Positions 1 to 9,485 are shown, counted from the first letter of the stretch. The stretch: DNA of 64,000 nucleotides from Chloroflexi bacterium TSY (GCA_019217005.1 JAHBNG010000037.1:1-64000); one strand, 5' to 3'. Program-made: numbers and translations. Notes: generated from the sequence alone by a model not told the origin.

Positions 1-1917
1 TACCAAGGGCGATTCATAACAGTCTTATTTTGCATCCTCACGGCTTTACTCAGTGCGGTGATTGTCCGGCGCCGTCTGCTTCAACTGGTGGCTACTACCA
101 AAAATCGAGATGCCGGCTCAACTAACATTTCCACGGAAACACCTGATCGTGGAGCAATTACTTGCCTCCTCATTTTTTTCACATCCTTATATGCGATCGC
201 TTATTACTCGTTTACAGCGACTTATGCGTTGGCCGCGTTTTTTATGACCTCTTCCCTCTTTGTCCTGACGTACGTCGGCCCCACGAAAATGATGCCTGCC
301 GAAGGGAGACTGGATGAGGCGATACGGGCGGAAGTCGTGCGTAATGTAGCAGTCACTGTATTGGTTTCTCTAGCAATGGCGACACGGCTTTCGATCTTGG
401 CGGCAATTCCACCGCTTGCCTTCTATTTGATCCTGACAAGTCGACAGCGTCTCAAGGCCGCACTTTGGATCTGTGGCGCCCTTATCATCTCTTGGCTCAT
501 CTTTTTTGGTCCATTCTGGTTACTCTCTGAAGGCCGTATGGAGTATGACATCTTTGGCTTTCATACAGACCGCATCCTGAGTATGAAGCGTCAATTCTAC
601 AAGATGTTGCGCGTTTTACGTGAGAGCGCCGTCTTCTATATGGTGCCACTCTTGCTCTTTTTGACTGGAAGTCTATACCGTAGTATCTACAACCACTCAA
701 GATCGGTCAGGTTTGGGCCAGTTCGTCAAGTTTCTGAAAGGGCCGACGATTCTCTACGCCAGAGCGATCAGAACAACCTGACAGCTCAGGAGCTCACGCA
801 TTCTCCGGAAATTCCATACCAACAGAATGGATTCGAATTGCTTCTGGTCGCAATGACATTAGCTTTGCTCGTTCTACACTTTATTCCTCGTACCACCGCT
901 AGTTACTATAACGCTCTCCAACTGCCGCTCATTAGCATCCTCGGTGCGATAGGTCTTGCTCATATTGCTCAATATGTACCCAGGTATCGTTCAAAGAAAG
1001 GATTTGTATGCTTGCTAGGCAGCGTCACGATTTTGCATTTTCTAATCAACACGGGGGTGCTTTTCTATTTTGAACTGGTTCGCTTTCCACCCGAAAATCA
1101 GATCGCGACTGTTCAAGAAGCGGCTTCATTTCTGCGGACAATCGACCAGCCAGATGGTCAATTGCTGACTTTGAACACCCACTTGGCCCTTGAAGCGGGA
1201 ATGAATGTTCCACATGGTTACGAGATGTCGATCTTTTCTTATCGTCCAGATTGGGATGCTGAGCGTGCGCTCGCCCACAACGCTGTCAACAACGAACGGT
1301 TAATTCAGGATCTGGAACAGGGTGCTGATGCCGTCGCCCTAACCGACTTTGACTTGGAACGTTTTTATGGTGAGCGTCAACGGATCTTTGATACGCTTAA
1401 CCAGCACTATCGACGCGTGAAGACGCAGCCAGGTTTTGATCCATTTTACAATGACCTTCACATCTTTTTGCCACCTCAATTTTCACCATCAGAACCAAGT
1501 GTTAATATGGAGATTGCATTTGAGTGGGGTATCAAACTGCTTGGCTATGACTTGGATCCAGTGAGTCTACAGCCCGGTGATAGAGTCTATCTTGGTCTAT
1601 ATTGGCAAGCACCAACGCTGCCGTTGACTACAGACTACACTGTCTTTGTCCATGTGCTCGATGCTTCTGGTAACATGGCCACGAGTTGGGACAATCCCCC
1701 CTGCCACAGCACCTGCCCGACTAGATCGTGGCGTCCGAATGAAATGATCCGCGATGAATATATAATCACGCTGCCCAACGAATTAGCCGCTGGAGAGTAT
1801 ACGGTGCGGATTGGGATGTATGATTCGCGTACGGTCGAGCTGTTGCCGATTTTGAGTGAATCGGAGAACGTGGTTGAGAATCGGCTGCAATTGACGAAGT
1901 TTCAAGTAAGGAAATAA
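1..1917 (+). CDS. Membrane glycosyltransferase-like protein (GT39/ArnT-like), 5' partial
   Basis: The frame is open from base 1, so the true start lies upstream; the GTG at 58 is only an internal candidate. The first two thirds code for many hydrophobic segments (for example around 150-260, 340-540, 630-690 and 830-1070), as in polyprenyl-phosphate-sugar-dependent glycosyltransferases of the inner membrane. The last ~140 residues form a soluble domain with the pattern LQPGDRVYLGLYWQA and ends in a beta-rich TVRIGMYD region. I recognise this tail as common in Chloroflexota membrane proteins of this kind, though its function is not established. The catalytic N-terminal loop, where the acidic residues would be, is outside the window, so the enzyme class is an inference. 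The next gene is convergent. Confidence 0.6.
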   Translation, partial: YQGRFITVLFCILTALLSAVIVRRRLLQLVATTKNRDAGSTNISTETPDRGAITCLLIFFTSLYAIAYYSFTATYALAAFFMTSSLFVLTYVGPTKMMPAEGRLDEAIRAEVVRNVAVTVLVSLAMATRLSILAAIPPLAFYLILTSRQRLKAALWICGALIISWLIFFGPFWLLSEGRMEYDIFGFHTDRILSMKRQFYKMLRVLRESAVFYMVPLLLFLTGSLYRSIYNHSRSVRFGPVRQVSERADDSLRQSDQNNLTAQELTHSPEIPYQQNGFELLLVAMTLALLVLHFIPRTTASYYNALQLPLISILGAIGLAHIAQYVPRYRSKKGFVCLLGSVTILHFLINTGVLFYFELVRFPPENQIATVQEAASFLRTIDQPDGQLLTLNTHLALEAGMNVPHGYEMSIFSYRPDWDAERALAHNAVNNERLIQDLEQGADAVALTDFDLERFYGERQRIFDTLNQHYRRVKTQPGFDPFYNDLHIFLPPQFSPSEPSVNMEIAFEWGIKLLGYDLDPVSLQPGDRVYLGLYWQAPTLPLTTDYTVFVHVLDASGNMATSWDNPPCHSTCPTRSWRPNEMIRDEYIITLPNELAAGEYTVRIGMYDSRTVELLPILSESENVVENRLQLTKFQVRK

Positions 1918-1936
1918 GATTGTGAAACTATCCAGA

Positions 1937-3516
1937 TCACTCTCGATAATGGCACCCGATGCTCGACCGGTTACGCCAAGCTGCGTCTGTCACAACCAGT
2001 GCTGCCCGAACGCTATTGCGGAGACCAATCAGTTCATCACTTAAGCGGGTCGTGCGATAGAACTGCTCGATTTCGATGTCGAGTTGTCGCAGATCGCGCA
2101 ACGCCCGTTCGAGTCTTGCTGTTGTGCGCACCAACCCGACATAGTTCCACATAATGTGCTTGATCGAAGCCATATCTTGACTGATCAGTGCCGGATCCGC
2201 CGTCTCGGTCCCCGCATCCTCCCAGGGGGGTATCTTCTCTGCATCGGGCATCTCAACATCCGGCAACAGACGGACAATATGCTGCGCCGCGCGTTCCCCC
2301 CAGACGACCCCCTCTAATAGAGATGTGCTAGCAAGTCGATTCGCACCATGCAGGCCCGTGCAGGCAACTTCTCCGACTGCATAAAGATGTTGTCGAGTTG
2401 TCTGTCCCCATTCATCAACCCGTATGCCACCACAAAAGTAGTGCGCAGCAGGTACAACCGGAACCAAGTCCTGGGTAATATCAATACCATACTCTAGACA
2501 ACGCTCATAGATGTTGGGGAAATGAGACAATATCTTATCCCGAGTGATCGTTGAGTGTAAATCAAGATAGACATTGTTTACATCATTGTGCAACATCTCC
2601 TGATGAATACTACGCGCCACAATGTCCCGAGGAGCCAAATCTTTCCATTCAGGCGCATACTTCTGCATAAAAGGAGCACCCTGGGCGTCAACCAACCTGG
2701 CGCCCGCACCCCGGACAGCTTCGGACACGAGAAAGCGTGCAGCTTGTCGGTGATAAAATGCCGTAGGATGAAACTGAAAAACTCAGCGTTGATGGTCCGC
2801 ACACCAGAGCGATAGGCCATTGAGAGACCATCGCCACGTGAGCCCACTGGATTGGTGGTACGCAGGAAAATCTGGCCTAGTCCACCCGTTGCCAGCACAG
2901 TTTTACGCGCAATGCAGCGTACCACGCGTGCCTTCTCCTGGTCGAAGAGATAGGCCCCAATGCAGGTGCGCGGCTCATAAACGCTGAGCCGATCGGTCGA
3001 ATGGTGAGAGGGGGTCAACAGATCAACCGCTGTGTGGGCCGTCAGCAAGGTAACAAGTGGGTGACTGCGCAGTGCATTGAGCAACCCGATCTCAATGGCT
3101 TTGCCGGTGGCGTCGGTTGCATGAATAATGCGCGAGACGGTATGTCCACCTTCTCTCGCCAATGAAAGTGACCCATCAGCTTGGCGATCAAAGTCGATAC
3201 CTGCCCTCTCCAACAAAACACGACGAACTGACCCAGCGCCTTCCTCAGCCAGCAATTTGACTGCCTTGGGATAACAATGCCCTGCACCGGCAAGTTCGAT
3301 ATCTTTCGCCAACAACGCTGAGGAGTCATCGATCCCTTCGTAGATGATTCCTCCTTGCGCCCAGTAGGTGTTTGTATCTTTCGGTGCTTTTGCACGCGTG
3401 ACAACAGTCACATTGATGCCCGCATCGGCGAGCATCAATGCCGTTGTAGAGCCAGCCACACCACAGCCAACCACAAGAACATCTGTTGTCATTAGCTCGT
3501 CTGTCGTGTGATGCAT
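1937..3516 (-). pseudogene. nadB: L-aspartate oxidase NadB, frameshifted
   Basis: NadB oxidises L-aspartate to iminoaspartate with FAD, the first step of de novo NAD synthesis. The N-terminal part has the FAD dinucleotide motif VVGCGVAGSTTALMLADAG, and the C-terminal part carries the family motifs SEAVRGAGARLVD, LAPRDIVARSI and LHGANRLASTSLLEG. The two parts lie in different frames. The N-terminal frame reads to ...RTINAEFFSFILRHF, while the other frame continues the expected FQFHPTAFYHRQAARFLVSEA. The shift falls at a run of five A (2777-2781; five T in the coding sense), and one more T would restore about 526 residues, the usual length. It starts 6 bp after nadA. Either the gene is inactivated or a base was lost in sequencing; the five-base run is short for programmed slippage. 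Confidence 0.85.
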
Positions 3517-3522
3517 GATGGG

Positions 3523-4587
3523 TTACCCAATTGCAATCATTCGTTCGACCGACTTGGCTGCTCGAACGCGAATCTCCTCGGGGACATGGACTTCATACTG
3601 GTTGTATTGCAATGCGTCAAGCGTATCTTCTAGCGTAATCTGATTCATATGGGGGCAGCGGACACTGCAAAGGCGCAACATCTCTTTATCAGGATTGGCA
3701 GCCAAAATATTGTCCCCCATCGAGCATTCTGTCAGCAACAGATAGCGAGGCGCGTTGGTCTGCTCTACATGACGAATCATCGCCGTTGTGCTGCCAGAAT
3801 AGTCGGATGCCGCGACCACCTCGGGACTACATTCTGGATGAGCCAGAATCAGCGTATCGGGAAATTGTGTGCGTACATTGTTAATATCATCAACCGTAAA
3901 CCGTTCGTGTACCTCACAGCGTCCTTGCCAGCCAATGAATTCCAAAGGGCCCTCATCTTCAAGCGTAATATTGGTTGAGCCATTTCGATGAATCGTTGGG
4001 AAGATAATGCGTTTGCCCGTCTCTTGCGCTACATTTTGGGCTAGATACTCATCGGGGATAAAGATGATTGTCTCGGTATCTAGTGACTCAACGACAGCCA
4101 CAGCATTTCCCGAAGTGCAGCAAATATCGCACTCCGCTTTGACATCCGCATATGTATTGACATAGGTTACCACCGGCACGCCAGGAAAACGCTCTTTGAG
4201 CGCACGAACATCGGCCGCGGTGATGCTCTCTGCCAATGAACAACCGGCTTTATTCGAGGGGACAAGAACAGTCTTGTTTGGGTTGAGAATTTTGGCTGTT
4301 TCAGCCATAAACTCAACGCCACAGAAAACTATGATCTCCTTATCAGTCTCTGCAGCTCGTCGGCTCAATTCAAGCGAATCGCCTACAAAATCGGGAATGG
4401 AGTGAAACAACGCCGGTTCCATATAGTTATGTCCCAAAATGACTGCATTCTTTTCGACCTTCAGCCGATTGATTTCGTATGCGATTTCCGCCTTGATGTG
4501 TAGCTCAACATCAGGGACAACATCGTTCAATTTGGTCTTCATCATTTTATAGGTGTCCAGTACGGACGGGTGCTCTTTGACCAACAT
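3523..4587 (-). CDS. nadA: Quinolinate synthase A
   Basis: NadA condenses iminoaspartate with dihydroxyacetone phosphate to quinolinate using a [4Fe-4S] cluster. The protein (354 residues from the chosen ATG) shows the family blocks ILGHNYMEPALFHSIPDFVGDS, VFCGVEFMAETAKILNP, ECDICCTSGNA and LTECSMGDNILAANPDKEM, which include the expected cluster cysteines. A longer start five codons upstream exists; I prefer the ATG at 4587 because an AAAAGGGA ribosome-binding stretch lies just before it. It sits between nadC (upstream, 217 bp with a palindrome) and nadB (6 bp downstream), so the three form the de novo quinolinate/NAD pathway block. Confidence 0.95.
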   Translation of the reverse strand: MLVKEHPSVLDTYKMMKTKLNDVVPDVELHIKAEIAYEINRLKVEKNAVILGHNYMEPALFHSIPDFVGDSLELSRRAAETDKEIIVFCGVEFMAETAKILNPNKTVLVPSNKAGCSLAESITAADVRALKERFPGVPVVTYVNTYADVKAECDICCTSGNAVAVVESLDTETIIFIPDEYLAQNVAQETGKRIIFPTIHRNGSTNITLEDEGPLEFIGWQGRCEVHERFTVDDINNVRTQFPDTLILAHPECSPEVVAASDYSGSTTAMIRHVEQTNAPRYLLLTECSMGDNILAANPDKEMLRLCSVRCPHMNQITLEDTLDALQYNQYEVHVPEEIRVRAAKSVERMIAIG

Positions 4588-4631
4588 TTCCCTTTTCCTC
4601 ATTTATATTGCGTGTTGCGTGATACCAGTCG

Positions 4632-4657
4632 AGAATCTTGTTGTTTTGCAAGATTCT
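4632..4657 (-). promoter_or_regulatory. Inverted repeat in the nadA leader
   Basis: A 9-bp perfect inverted repeat AGAATCTTG/CAAGATTCT with an 8-base loop lies ~45 bp before the nadA start. Its core AATCTTG/CAAGATT is shared with the larger hairpin before nadC. It could be an operator or an RNA hairpin; no regulator is identifiable from sequence. Confidence 0.4.
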
Positions 4658-4687
4658 GTTTCTCTGTCTTAATCATTACCTAAACCC

Positions 4688-4800
4688 AAGACCATTCAAA
4701 TAAGATGGAATTCACGCGGAGAAGGCGTTCTCTAACGCCGATTCTAGTCGAATCTGAATCGCATTAGAGAATGCTCCCTCCGCGTTATTTGAATGGCCTT
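4688..4800. repeat. 113-bp palindromic intergenic element between nadC and nadA
   Basis: The ends are AAGACCATTCAAATAA and TTATTTGAATGGCCTT, inverted repeats matching 15 of 16. Further inverted pairs lie inside (CGCGGAG/CTCCGCG and TTCTCTAA/TTAGAGAA). It codes for nothing and looks like a MITE or a large REP-type element. Part of the inner arm (GCATTAGAGAA) recurs near 51890-51905. Confidence 0.6.
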
Positions 4801-4804
4801 GTAC

Positions 4805-5677
4805 CTAAACAATCTTCAATAAAAAACTAATATCCAACGCCTCGACCGAATGGGTCAACTTGCCAATTGAAATGTAATCCACGCCTGTGGCAGCAACCTC
4901 GGCTACGGTATCCAGCGAAACGTTGCCGGATGCTTCCAGCGGAACTGCTCCGTCGGTGATTCGAACAGCTTCGCGCATCTGTTCCAAATTCATATTGTCC
5001 AACATAATCTGATCCACATTTAACGATAACGCCTCTTGCAGCTCTGTCAGATTTGTCACTTCTACTTCGATCTTGCGTTGAAGCTTGTCTTGTTCCCGAA
5101 TTTGCTCCACGGCTGCTGTGATCCCACCTGCTACAACAATATGATTTTCCTTAATCAGCGCCATATCGTAGAGGCCAATGCGATGATTTTGTCCACCACC
5201 GAGCATCACGGCCTGCTTGTCTAACATGCGTAGACCGGGTACAGTTTTGCGCGTATCCAAAATTGTCGCCGAAGTTCCCCTCACGGCGGCTACATAGCGA
5301 TTGGTGAGTGTTGCAATCCCCGACATACGCTGCAAGAAGTTGAGCGCAACCCGTTCGGCCGTTAAGAGCACTTGGCCTGAACCTTGAACCGTTGCAATCG
5401 TGGTCCCTGCCTCCACTCGATCTGCGTCGCTAGCCAACATCGTGAATTGGATACGGGGAAGCCCTAATTTTTCAGCAACGAGCACAAACGTTTGTTCGAC
5501 AACCGCTAAACCAGCCAATATGCCACTTGCTTTCGTCACAAATGTTCCCTGATAGAGAGAGTCTGGTGGAATGGTCGATTGGGTTGTTACATCGCCATCT
5601 CCGATATCTTCATCCAACGCCCGTTGAATGATAGGGGATATGGATTGTGCAAAGTATTTTGTGTTCTGTTTGATCAT
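4805..5677 (-). CDS. nadC: Nicotinate-nucleotide pyrophosphorylase (quinolinate phosphoribosyltransferase)
   Basis: NadC converts quinolinate and PRPP to nicotinate mononucleotide, the step after NadA. The protein has the family motifs ALDEDIGDGDVTTQSTIP near the N terminus, LNFLQRMSGIATLT, ILDTRKTVPGLRMLDKQAV (PRPP/quinolinate-binding arginines and lysine), HRIGLYDMALIKENHI, IEVEVTNLTELQEAL, and LEASGNVSLDTV near the C terminus. The ATG at 5677 is chosen because GGAG lies eight bases upstream; an in-frame start 13 codons earlier falls inside the upstream hairpin. It is the first gene of the nadC-nadA-nadB series. Confidence 0.95.
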   Translation of the reverse strand: MIKQNTKYFAQSISPIIQRALDEDIGDGDVTTQSTIPPDSLYQGTFVTKASGILAGLAVVEQTFVLVAEKLGLPRIQFTMLASDADRVEAGTTIATVQGSGQVLLTAERVALNFLQRMSGIATLTNRYVAAVRGTSATILDTRKTVPGLRMLDKQAVMLGGGQNHRIGLYDMALIKENHIVVAGGITAAVEQIREQDKLQRKIEVEVTNLTELQEALSLNVDQIMLDNMNLEQMREAVRITDGAVPLEASGNVSLDTVAEVAATGVDYISIGKLTHSVEALDISFLLKIV

Positions 5678-5690
5678 GGTTATCTCCACA

Positions 5691-5730
5691 CATCTGAAAA
5701 TCTTGTTTGATTTCACAAGATTTTCAGATG
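5691..5730 (-). promoter_or_regulatory. Perfect 16-bp hairpin just upstream of the nadC ribosome-binding site
   Basis: Arms CATCTGAAAATCTTGT and ACAAGATTTTCAGATG are perfectly complementary with an 8-base loop. The hairpin ends three bases from the GGAG of nadC, so in the mRNA it would stand directly before the start. It shares the AATCTTG core with the hairpin before nadA. An operator for an NAD regulator or an RNA switch of translation are both possible. Confidence 0.45.
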
Positions 5731-5910
5731 GGCCAATTATCTCAACAGTCTATTTCGTGTAAGTTTCACACTAAGTTTAGTGTCATCATATCACTAACTT
5801 CCTGGTTTGTCAAGCAACTTATTAACAATTCGATAACTCTATTCTGATGATACTCTAGCCAAGTTGATTTTAGGTCGGATGATTTGCTGGAATATCTCGA
5901 CCTTATTATG

Positions 5911-5953
5911 AGGTGGTATACCACAAATTTACACACAATTTGGTATACCACCT
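5911..5953. promoter_or_regulatory. Pair of identical GntR-type operator-like palindromes before dinB
   Basis: The self-complementary decamer TGGTATACCA occurs at 5914-5923 and again at 5941-5950, 27 bp apart centre to centre, within 13-bp inverted arms AGGTGGTATACCA/TGGTATACCACCT. The half-site pattern GT(N)2AC is typical of GntR-family operators. The string ACCTTATTATG also repeats at 5900-5910 and 5950-5960; the second copy supplies a TATTAT -10-like box about 16 bp before the dinB start. A repressor bound here would block that promoter. Confidence 0.55.
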
Positions 5954-5974
5954 TATTATGCTAAACTCTTATGT

Positions 5975-7201
5975 ATGAATCGTAAGATCCTCCATATCGA
6001 TTTAGATGCATTTTTCTGTGCTGTGGAAGAACAGCGCAATCCCGACTTGCGTGGCAAAGCATTTGCTGTTGGTGGGAAACCAGAACAACGCGGAGTGGTT
6101 GCCTCCTGCTCCTATCCAGCACGCCGATTTGGGGTTCGCTCAGCAATGCCCATGGGTCAAGCGATGCGTCTCTGCCCACACCTGATCATTGTGCCATCTA
6201 CACATCGAGCGTATAGTGACGTATCACGCAAGGTCATGGCATTGCTAAGTAGACAAACGCCATTCGTGGAGCAGCTTTCAATTGATGAAGCGTTTTTGGA
6301 CGTAACGGCTCTATCAGATCCCGCCACAACGATTGCACACAATCTACAAGCGAGTATTCGGCAAGAATTGAGGTTACCCTGTTCGCTGGGTGTTGCCACA
6401 AACAAGCTCGTGGCCAAGATTGCGAATAATGTGGGGAAGGCTATGGGGAGAGAAAAGAATGATGGTGCCTCTCCTCCCAACGCCATTCAGGTAGTTCCAC
6501 CTGGTCAAGAAGCGGCTTTTTTAGCGCCTCTTCCATGCAGCGAGTTGTGGGGTGTGGGGCCCAAGACGGCTGAACGGCTTCGTCAGCTTGGGATGAGTAC
6601 AATTGGTGATATTGCGACATGGTCTGAGGCGGATCTGGTGCAGCGATTTGGCAAACATGGCAGTGATTTGGCGCGCCGAGCCAAGGGGATCGATGAACGG
6701 CCTGTGGTGACGGAACGCGATGCCAAGTCGATCAGCCAAGAAATCACTTTTGCCAAAGATGTCCAGAGTGAGGAAAAGCTGAAGCAGACGCTCTTACAGT
6801 TGGCGGAAGGTGTCAGTAAGAGCTTGAAGCGTCAAGAATTGGCTGGGGTGACCATCAAACTCAAAATCCGCTGGTCTGATTTTACAACACCGACTCGACA
6901 GCTAACGCTCGATCATCCTGTCAATGACACAGATGAGATCTATCGAGCTGCCTGCAAGCTCTTTGTGCGCATCTGGCAAGATCGTGAACCAGTTCGTCTT
7001 TTGGGGATCGGTGTGAGTGGTTTTGATCGACAAGCACATCAGATGAGCCTGTGGGATGTCAAAGAAGCTATGGAACAAGAGGCAAAACGCAGCGAGAAAG
7101 AGGTGCGTCTGGCCCAAACACTAGATGAGTTGCGCGCAAAATTTGGTGAAGATATTGTGCAGCGGGCGGGAAAATCTGGACGCGGATTTGGGAGCGGATG
7201 A
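5975..7201 (+). CDS. dinB: DNA polymerase IV (Y-family)
   Basis: This is a translesion polymerase of 408 residues. The N-terminal palm begins LHIDLDAFFCAVEEQRNP with the metal-binding Asp9, and the second catalytic block is LSIDEAFLDVT (Asp104, Glu105). A helix-hairpin-helix region follows (ELWGVGPKTAERLRQLGMSTIGDIATW), then the little-finger domain with SISQEITFAKD. The last ~45 residues (SLWDVKEAMEQEAKRSEKE...) are a charged tail where a clamp-binding motif could be sought; QMSLWD is a plausible beta-clamp peptide. There is no ribosome-binding site in the dozen bases before the ATG and the -10-like box is very close, so the mRNA may be leaderless or nearly so. The operator pair upstream suggests a dedicated repressor rather than a standard LexA box. 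Confidence 0.95.
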   Translation: MNRKILHIDLDAFFCAVEEQRNPDLRGKAFAVGGKPEQRGVVASCSYPARRFGVRSAMPMGQAMRLCPHLIIVPSTHRAYSDVSRKVMALLSRQTPFVEQLSIDEAFLDVTALSDPATTIAHNLQASIRQELRLPCSLGVATNKLVAKIANNVGKAMGREKNDGASPPNAIQVVPPGQEAAFLAPLPCSELWGVGPKTAERLRQLGMSTIGDIATWSEADLVQRFGKHGSDLARRAKGIDERPVVTERDAKSISQEITFAKDVQSEEKLKQTLLQLAEGVSKSLKRQELAGVTIKLKIRWSDFTTPTRQLTLDHPVNDTDEIYRAACKLFVRIWQDREPVRLLGIGVSGFDRQAHQMSLWDVKEAMEQEAKRSEKEVRLAQTLDELRAKFGEDIVQRAGKSGRGFGSG

Positions 7202-7238
7202 CACGGATTGACCTTGGTTATCGCTTCGTCCATTTGTA

Positions 7239-7259
7239 GAACAAACAGCCTGTTTGTTC
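7239..7259. terminator. Short perfect hairpin downstream of dinB
   Basis: GAACAAACA and TGTTTGTTC are perfect 9-bp arms around GCC, 37 bp after the dinB stop. There is no long T tract, so it is at best a weak terminator. The rest of 7260-7441 shows no gene. Confidence 0.35.
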
Positions 7260-7441
7260 AGTGCCATCAACGAACAAGGCGAATCCAGAAAAATAAATAT
7301 CCAGGAGGGGTACTAGGTCGAGCGTATGATCGTTTAGCGATATAAGATCCATGTCATCCACGAAACCTGTATTAATCCGTGGTCCAATCCGCGTCCATAT
7401 CTATGTTCTAAACTTATAGACAAACCAAATAGACATTGGTT

Positions 7442-8822
7442 GCTTGAGGACAAACAAAGGGTAAAGGCCGGAAACCGAAAGGGCGGAAAAAGAATCCACC
7501 CTGAAAAACGGGATAAAATGTAAAAATAGTGCTCGGCTAGTTTAAGCAGCGGCATTGAGGCGGCGATGAGCGAGAACGCCTTTAGGAAATGGTGTGAAAC
7601 CGAGGCCTTTTTCCGAAAGTCAGGGTCGAGTTGGTCAGGAGTTGGAAAAAGAGCACTCGAGAGAACACGGCGCAGCCTGCCGGGAGTGGATTGAGGCTCT
7701 CGATCCCAGTAGCCAGTCGGTATGGGAGGAAGAGAAGCGGCTAAATGGGAAAGAAGATTGCCAGCCAGCAGCCCCAGTTCAGGTAAGCGGAAACAAGCCT
7801 CATCGGCATGAACAAATTGACGATGTAAGCCAATCATCTGCTTGGAAGCCAAGGGGGGATGTTCAACAGGCCAGCGTTCCAGGTAGACAAGATAAATGGT
7901 TTCAGGCTGCAAAGTCATAACGGTCGCCAAAACCAAAGGTGTGTTGTAGGCCGGATCCTGAATGACGTAAATCGAGTAGGTACGGTTGGCTGTATCCACC
8001 TTGGTTGTTCTGGGGACGAGATTGTGCCATGCTTGATAGCAAATCAGGCGACCACTATAGAGAAAGCGACCAGACGAGTCCGGAGTTGTAGCCTCGAGTC
8101 GCTTTCCCTTATAGCTGCGAGAGAGCGGACGCACAATATCACCATATTCAGGTGGTCTGCCTTTTTCTTTGCGTTTGGGGAACTCATTGCGGCGCACTGT
8201 GCAGTTAATCGCTTCCCGCAGGACAAATCGGTCTATGCCGCTTTCTAGCATTTCTCTGATTGTAAACCCGGCATCGACCACCGCCACTTCGTCTGACTCC
8301 AGTGATTTCTTCGTCTCTTCAGCAGCTTTTTCCGAAACTCACTTTCCTTTGTTCCAACCGTGCATCTCATGATTGCCTTGAGCAGTGGCACTCGCTTCCC
8401 GCCTATCTCCCCGAGCTTATCATCAAAGATGAGCGCGGCAATGCCCGACGAGCCGTTGAGTTATAGAGTCGGTTCACTTTCCCTTGCAGCTTCGGTCGCC
8501 AGAACCCTGTGATATCTATGCTTTTCACTCGGTACCCTTCTAACTTTTTTGCCTCCCATTCCCTTTCCACTTCTTCTTGCCACGACCCCAGCAGACTTGT
8601 GATATCCCATGATCCATATCGAAAGCTCCACCAGCTTCGCCGGAGCTCCTCATCTTCAAACCCGCTTTCTTTCAATGCGCTATGGATTGCTCCTCGACTT
8701 TTCAGAAACGACCCATTCAGCATTGCCCACATCAGACGCATTACATTTACGTTTGTTCCCATCGGCGTTACTTGCAATACATTCATCAGTACTGCTATAG
8801 TTATTTCTGGCGCGGTTAGCAT
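7442..8822 (-). pseudogene. DDE-type transposase, frameshifted (copy 1)
   Basis: The N-terminal part (MLTAPEITIAVLMNVLQV..., 8822 down to ~8440) and the C-terminal part (VAVVDAGFTIREMLESG... from 8287) lie in different frames. Candidate catalytic acids are in SIDITGFWRPKL, VAVVDAGF and LERWPVEHPPLASKQM, a D-D-E layout in which the last block resembles the E-x6-K/R region of IS701/IS4-like enzymes. Compared with copy 2, this copy has lost one C, five bases (GGAGT) and one G between about 8405 and 8460. I do not recognise the exact IS family. Expected full length is roughly 470 residues. Confidence 0.7.
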
Positions 8823-8916
8823 TCCTTCCTCCTTTTTGGGTTCTCTACCTTTAGGATGAACTGCTAACCGCTTTTTGTCACATTTCTCATCTCTTTTCTT
8901 TTACCAGAAAGTAAAG
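7442..8916 (-). mobile_element. Decayed insertion sequence, copy 1 (one terminal repeat lost)
   Basis: This stretch is closely similar to 60070-61550 read on the opposite strand. The end before the transposase start keeps the 17-bp terminal repeat TTTACCAGAAAGTAAAG (8900-8916). The other end matches copy 2 only as far as about 7442 and lacks the matching repeat. The transposase frame is broken by several small deletions. This is a dead copy. Confidence 0.8.
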
Positions 8917-8918
8917 TA

Positions 8919-9485
8919 TTAGGCGGGGACTTTTAACTTCTCAATGAATTCTTTCCGCAATTTTGCCACTTTGGGTGCAATGATGACCTGACAGTAAGGT
9001 TGATAGGGGTTGCGTACAAAATAGTCTTGATGGTAATTCTCAGCAGGGTAAAATGGTTCAGTTCGTGTCACTTCTGTAACGATTGGCCCATTCCAAATCC
9101 CCGCATCATTGATCTCCGCGATGACTACTTCTGCAACCCGCTTTTGCTCTATATCATGATAGAAGATGGCTGAGCGGTATTGCGTGCCAACGTCAGCCCC
9201 TTGACGATTGAGAGTTGTAGGGTCATGAATGGTAAAAAAGACTTGCAAAATCTCCCGATAGGTGATGATATTTGGATCAAACGTGACCTGAACGACTTCT
9301 GCATGCCCGGTTGTACCCGCGCAGACAGCTTGATAGGTCGGATTGGCAACAGCCCCTCCCATGTAGCCCGAAACAACCTTCTCGACGCCATTTAATTCGT
9401 CATAGACCGCTTCCAGGCACCAAAAGCAACCACCGCCTAATGTGGCGATTTCTCGTGAATGTTCATTTGTTTGAGCGTGATTCAT
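8919..9485 (-). CDS. msrA: Peptide methionine sulfoxide reductase A
   Basis: MsrA reduces methionine-S-sulfoxide in proteins, using thioredoxin to recycle. The protein (188 residues) contains the signature GGGCFWCLEAVYDELNGV with catalytic Cys20, followed by VVSGYMGG, GHAEVVQVTFDP and YHQDYFVRNPYQPYC, all typical of MsrA. The ATG at 9485 has GAGG about ten bases upstream and is preferred over an ATG five codons earlier. The gene stands alone next to the decayed IS, whose terminal repeat ends three bases from the msrA stop codon. Confidence 0.95.
   Translation of the reverse strand: MNHAQTNEHSREIATLGGGCFWCLEAVYDELNGVEKVVSGYMGGAVANPTYQAVCAGTTGHAEVVQVTFDPNIITYREILQVFFTIHDPTTLNRQGADVGTQYRSAIFYHDIEQKRVAEVVIAEINDAGIWNGPIVTEVTRTEPFYPAENYHQDYFVRNPYQPYCQVIIAPKVAKLRKEFIEKLKVPA

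Noticed and set aside
2777..2781. Programmed frameshift in nadB
   Set aside because: The run is only five bases, with no slippery heptamer or obvious downstream stimulator, and NadB is not known to use frameshifting; mutation or sequencing error is more likely.
7239..7259. LexA (SOS) box near dinB
   Set aside because: GAACAAACA/TGTTTGTTC is downstream of dinB and its spacing differs from the known LexA consensus; it is more likely a simple hairpin.
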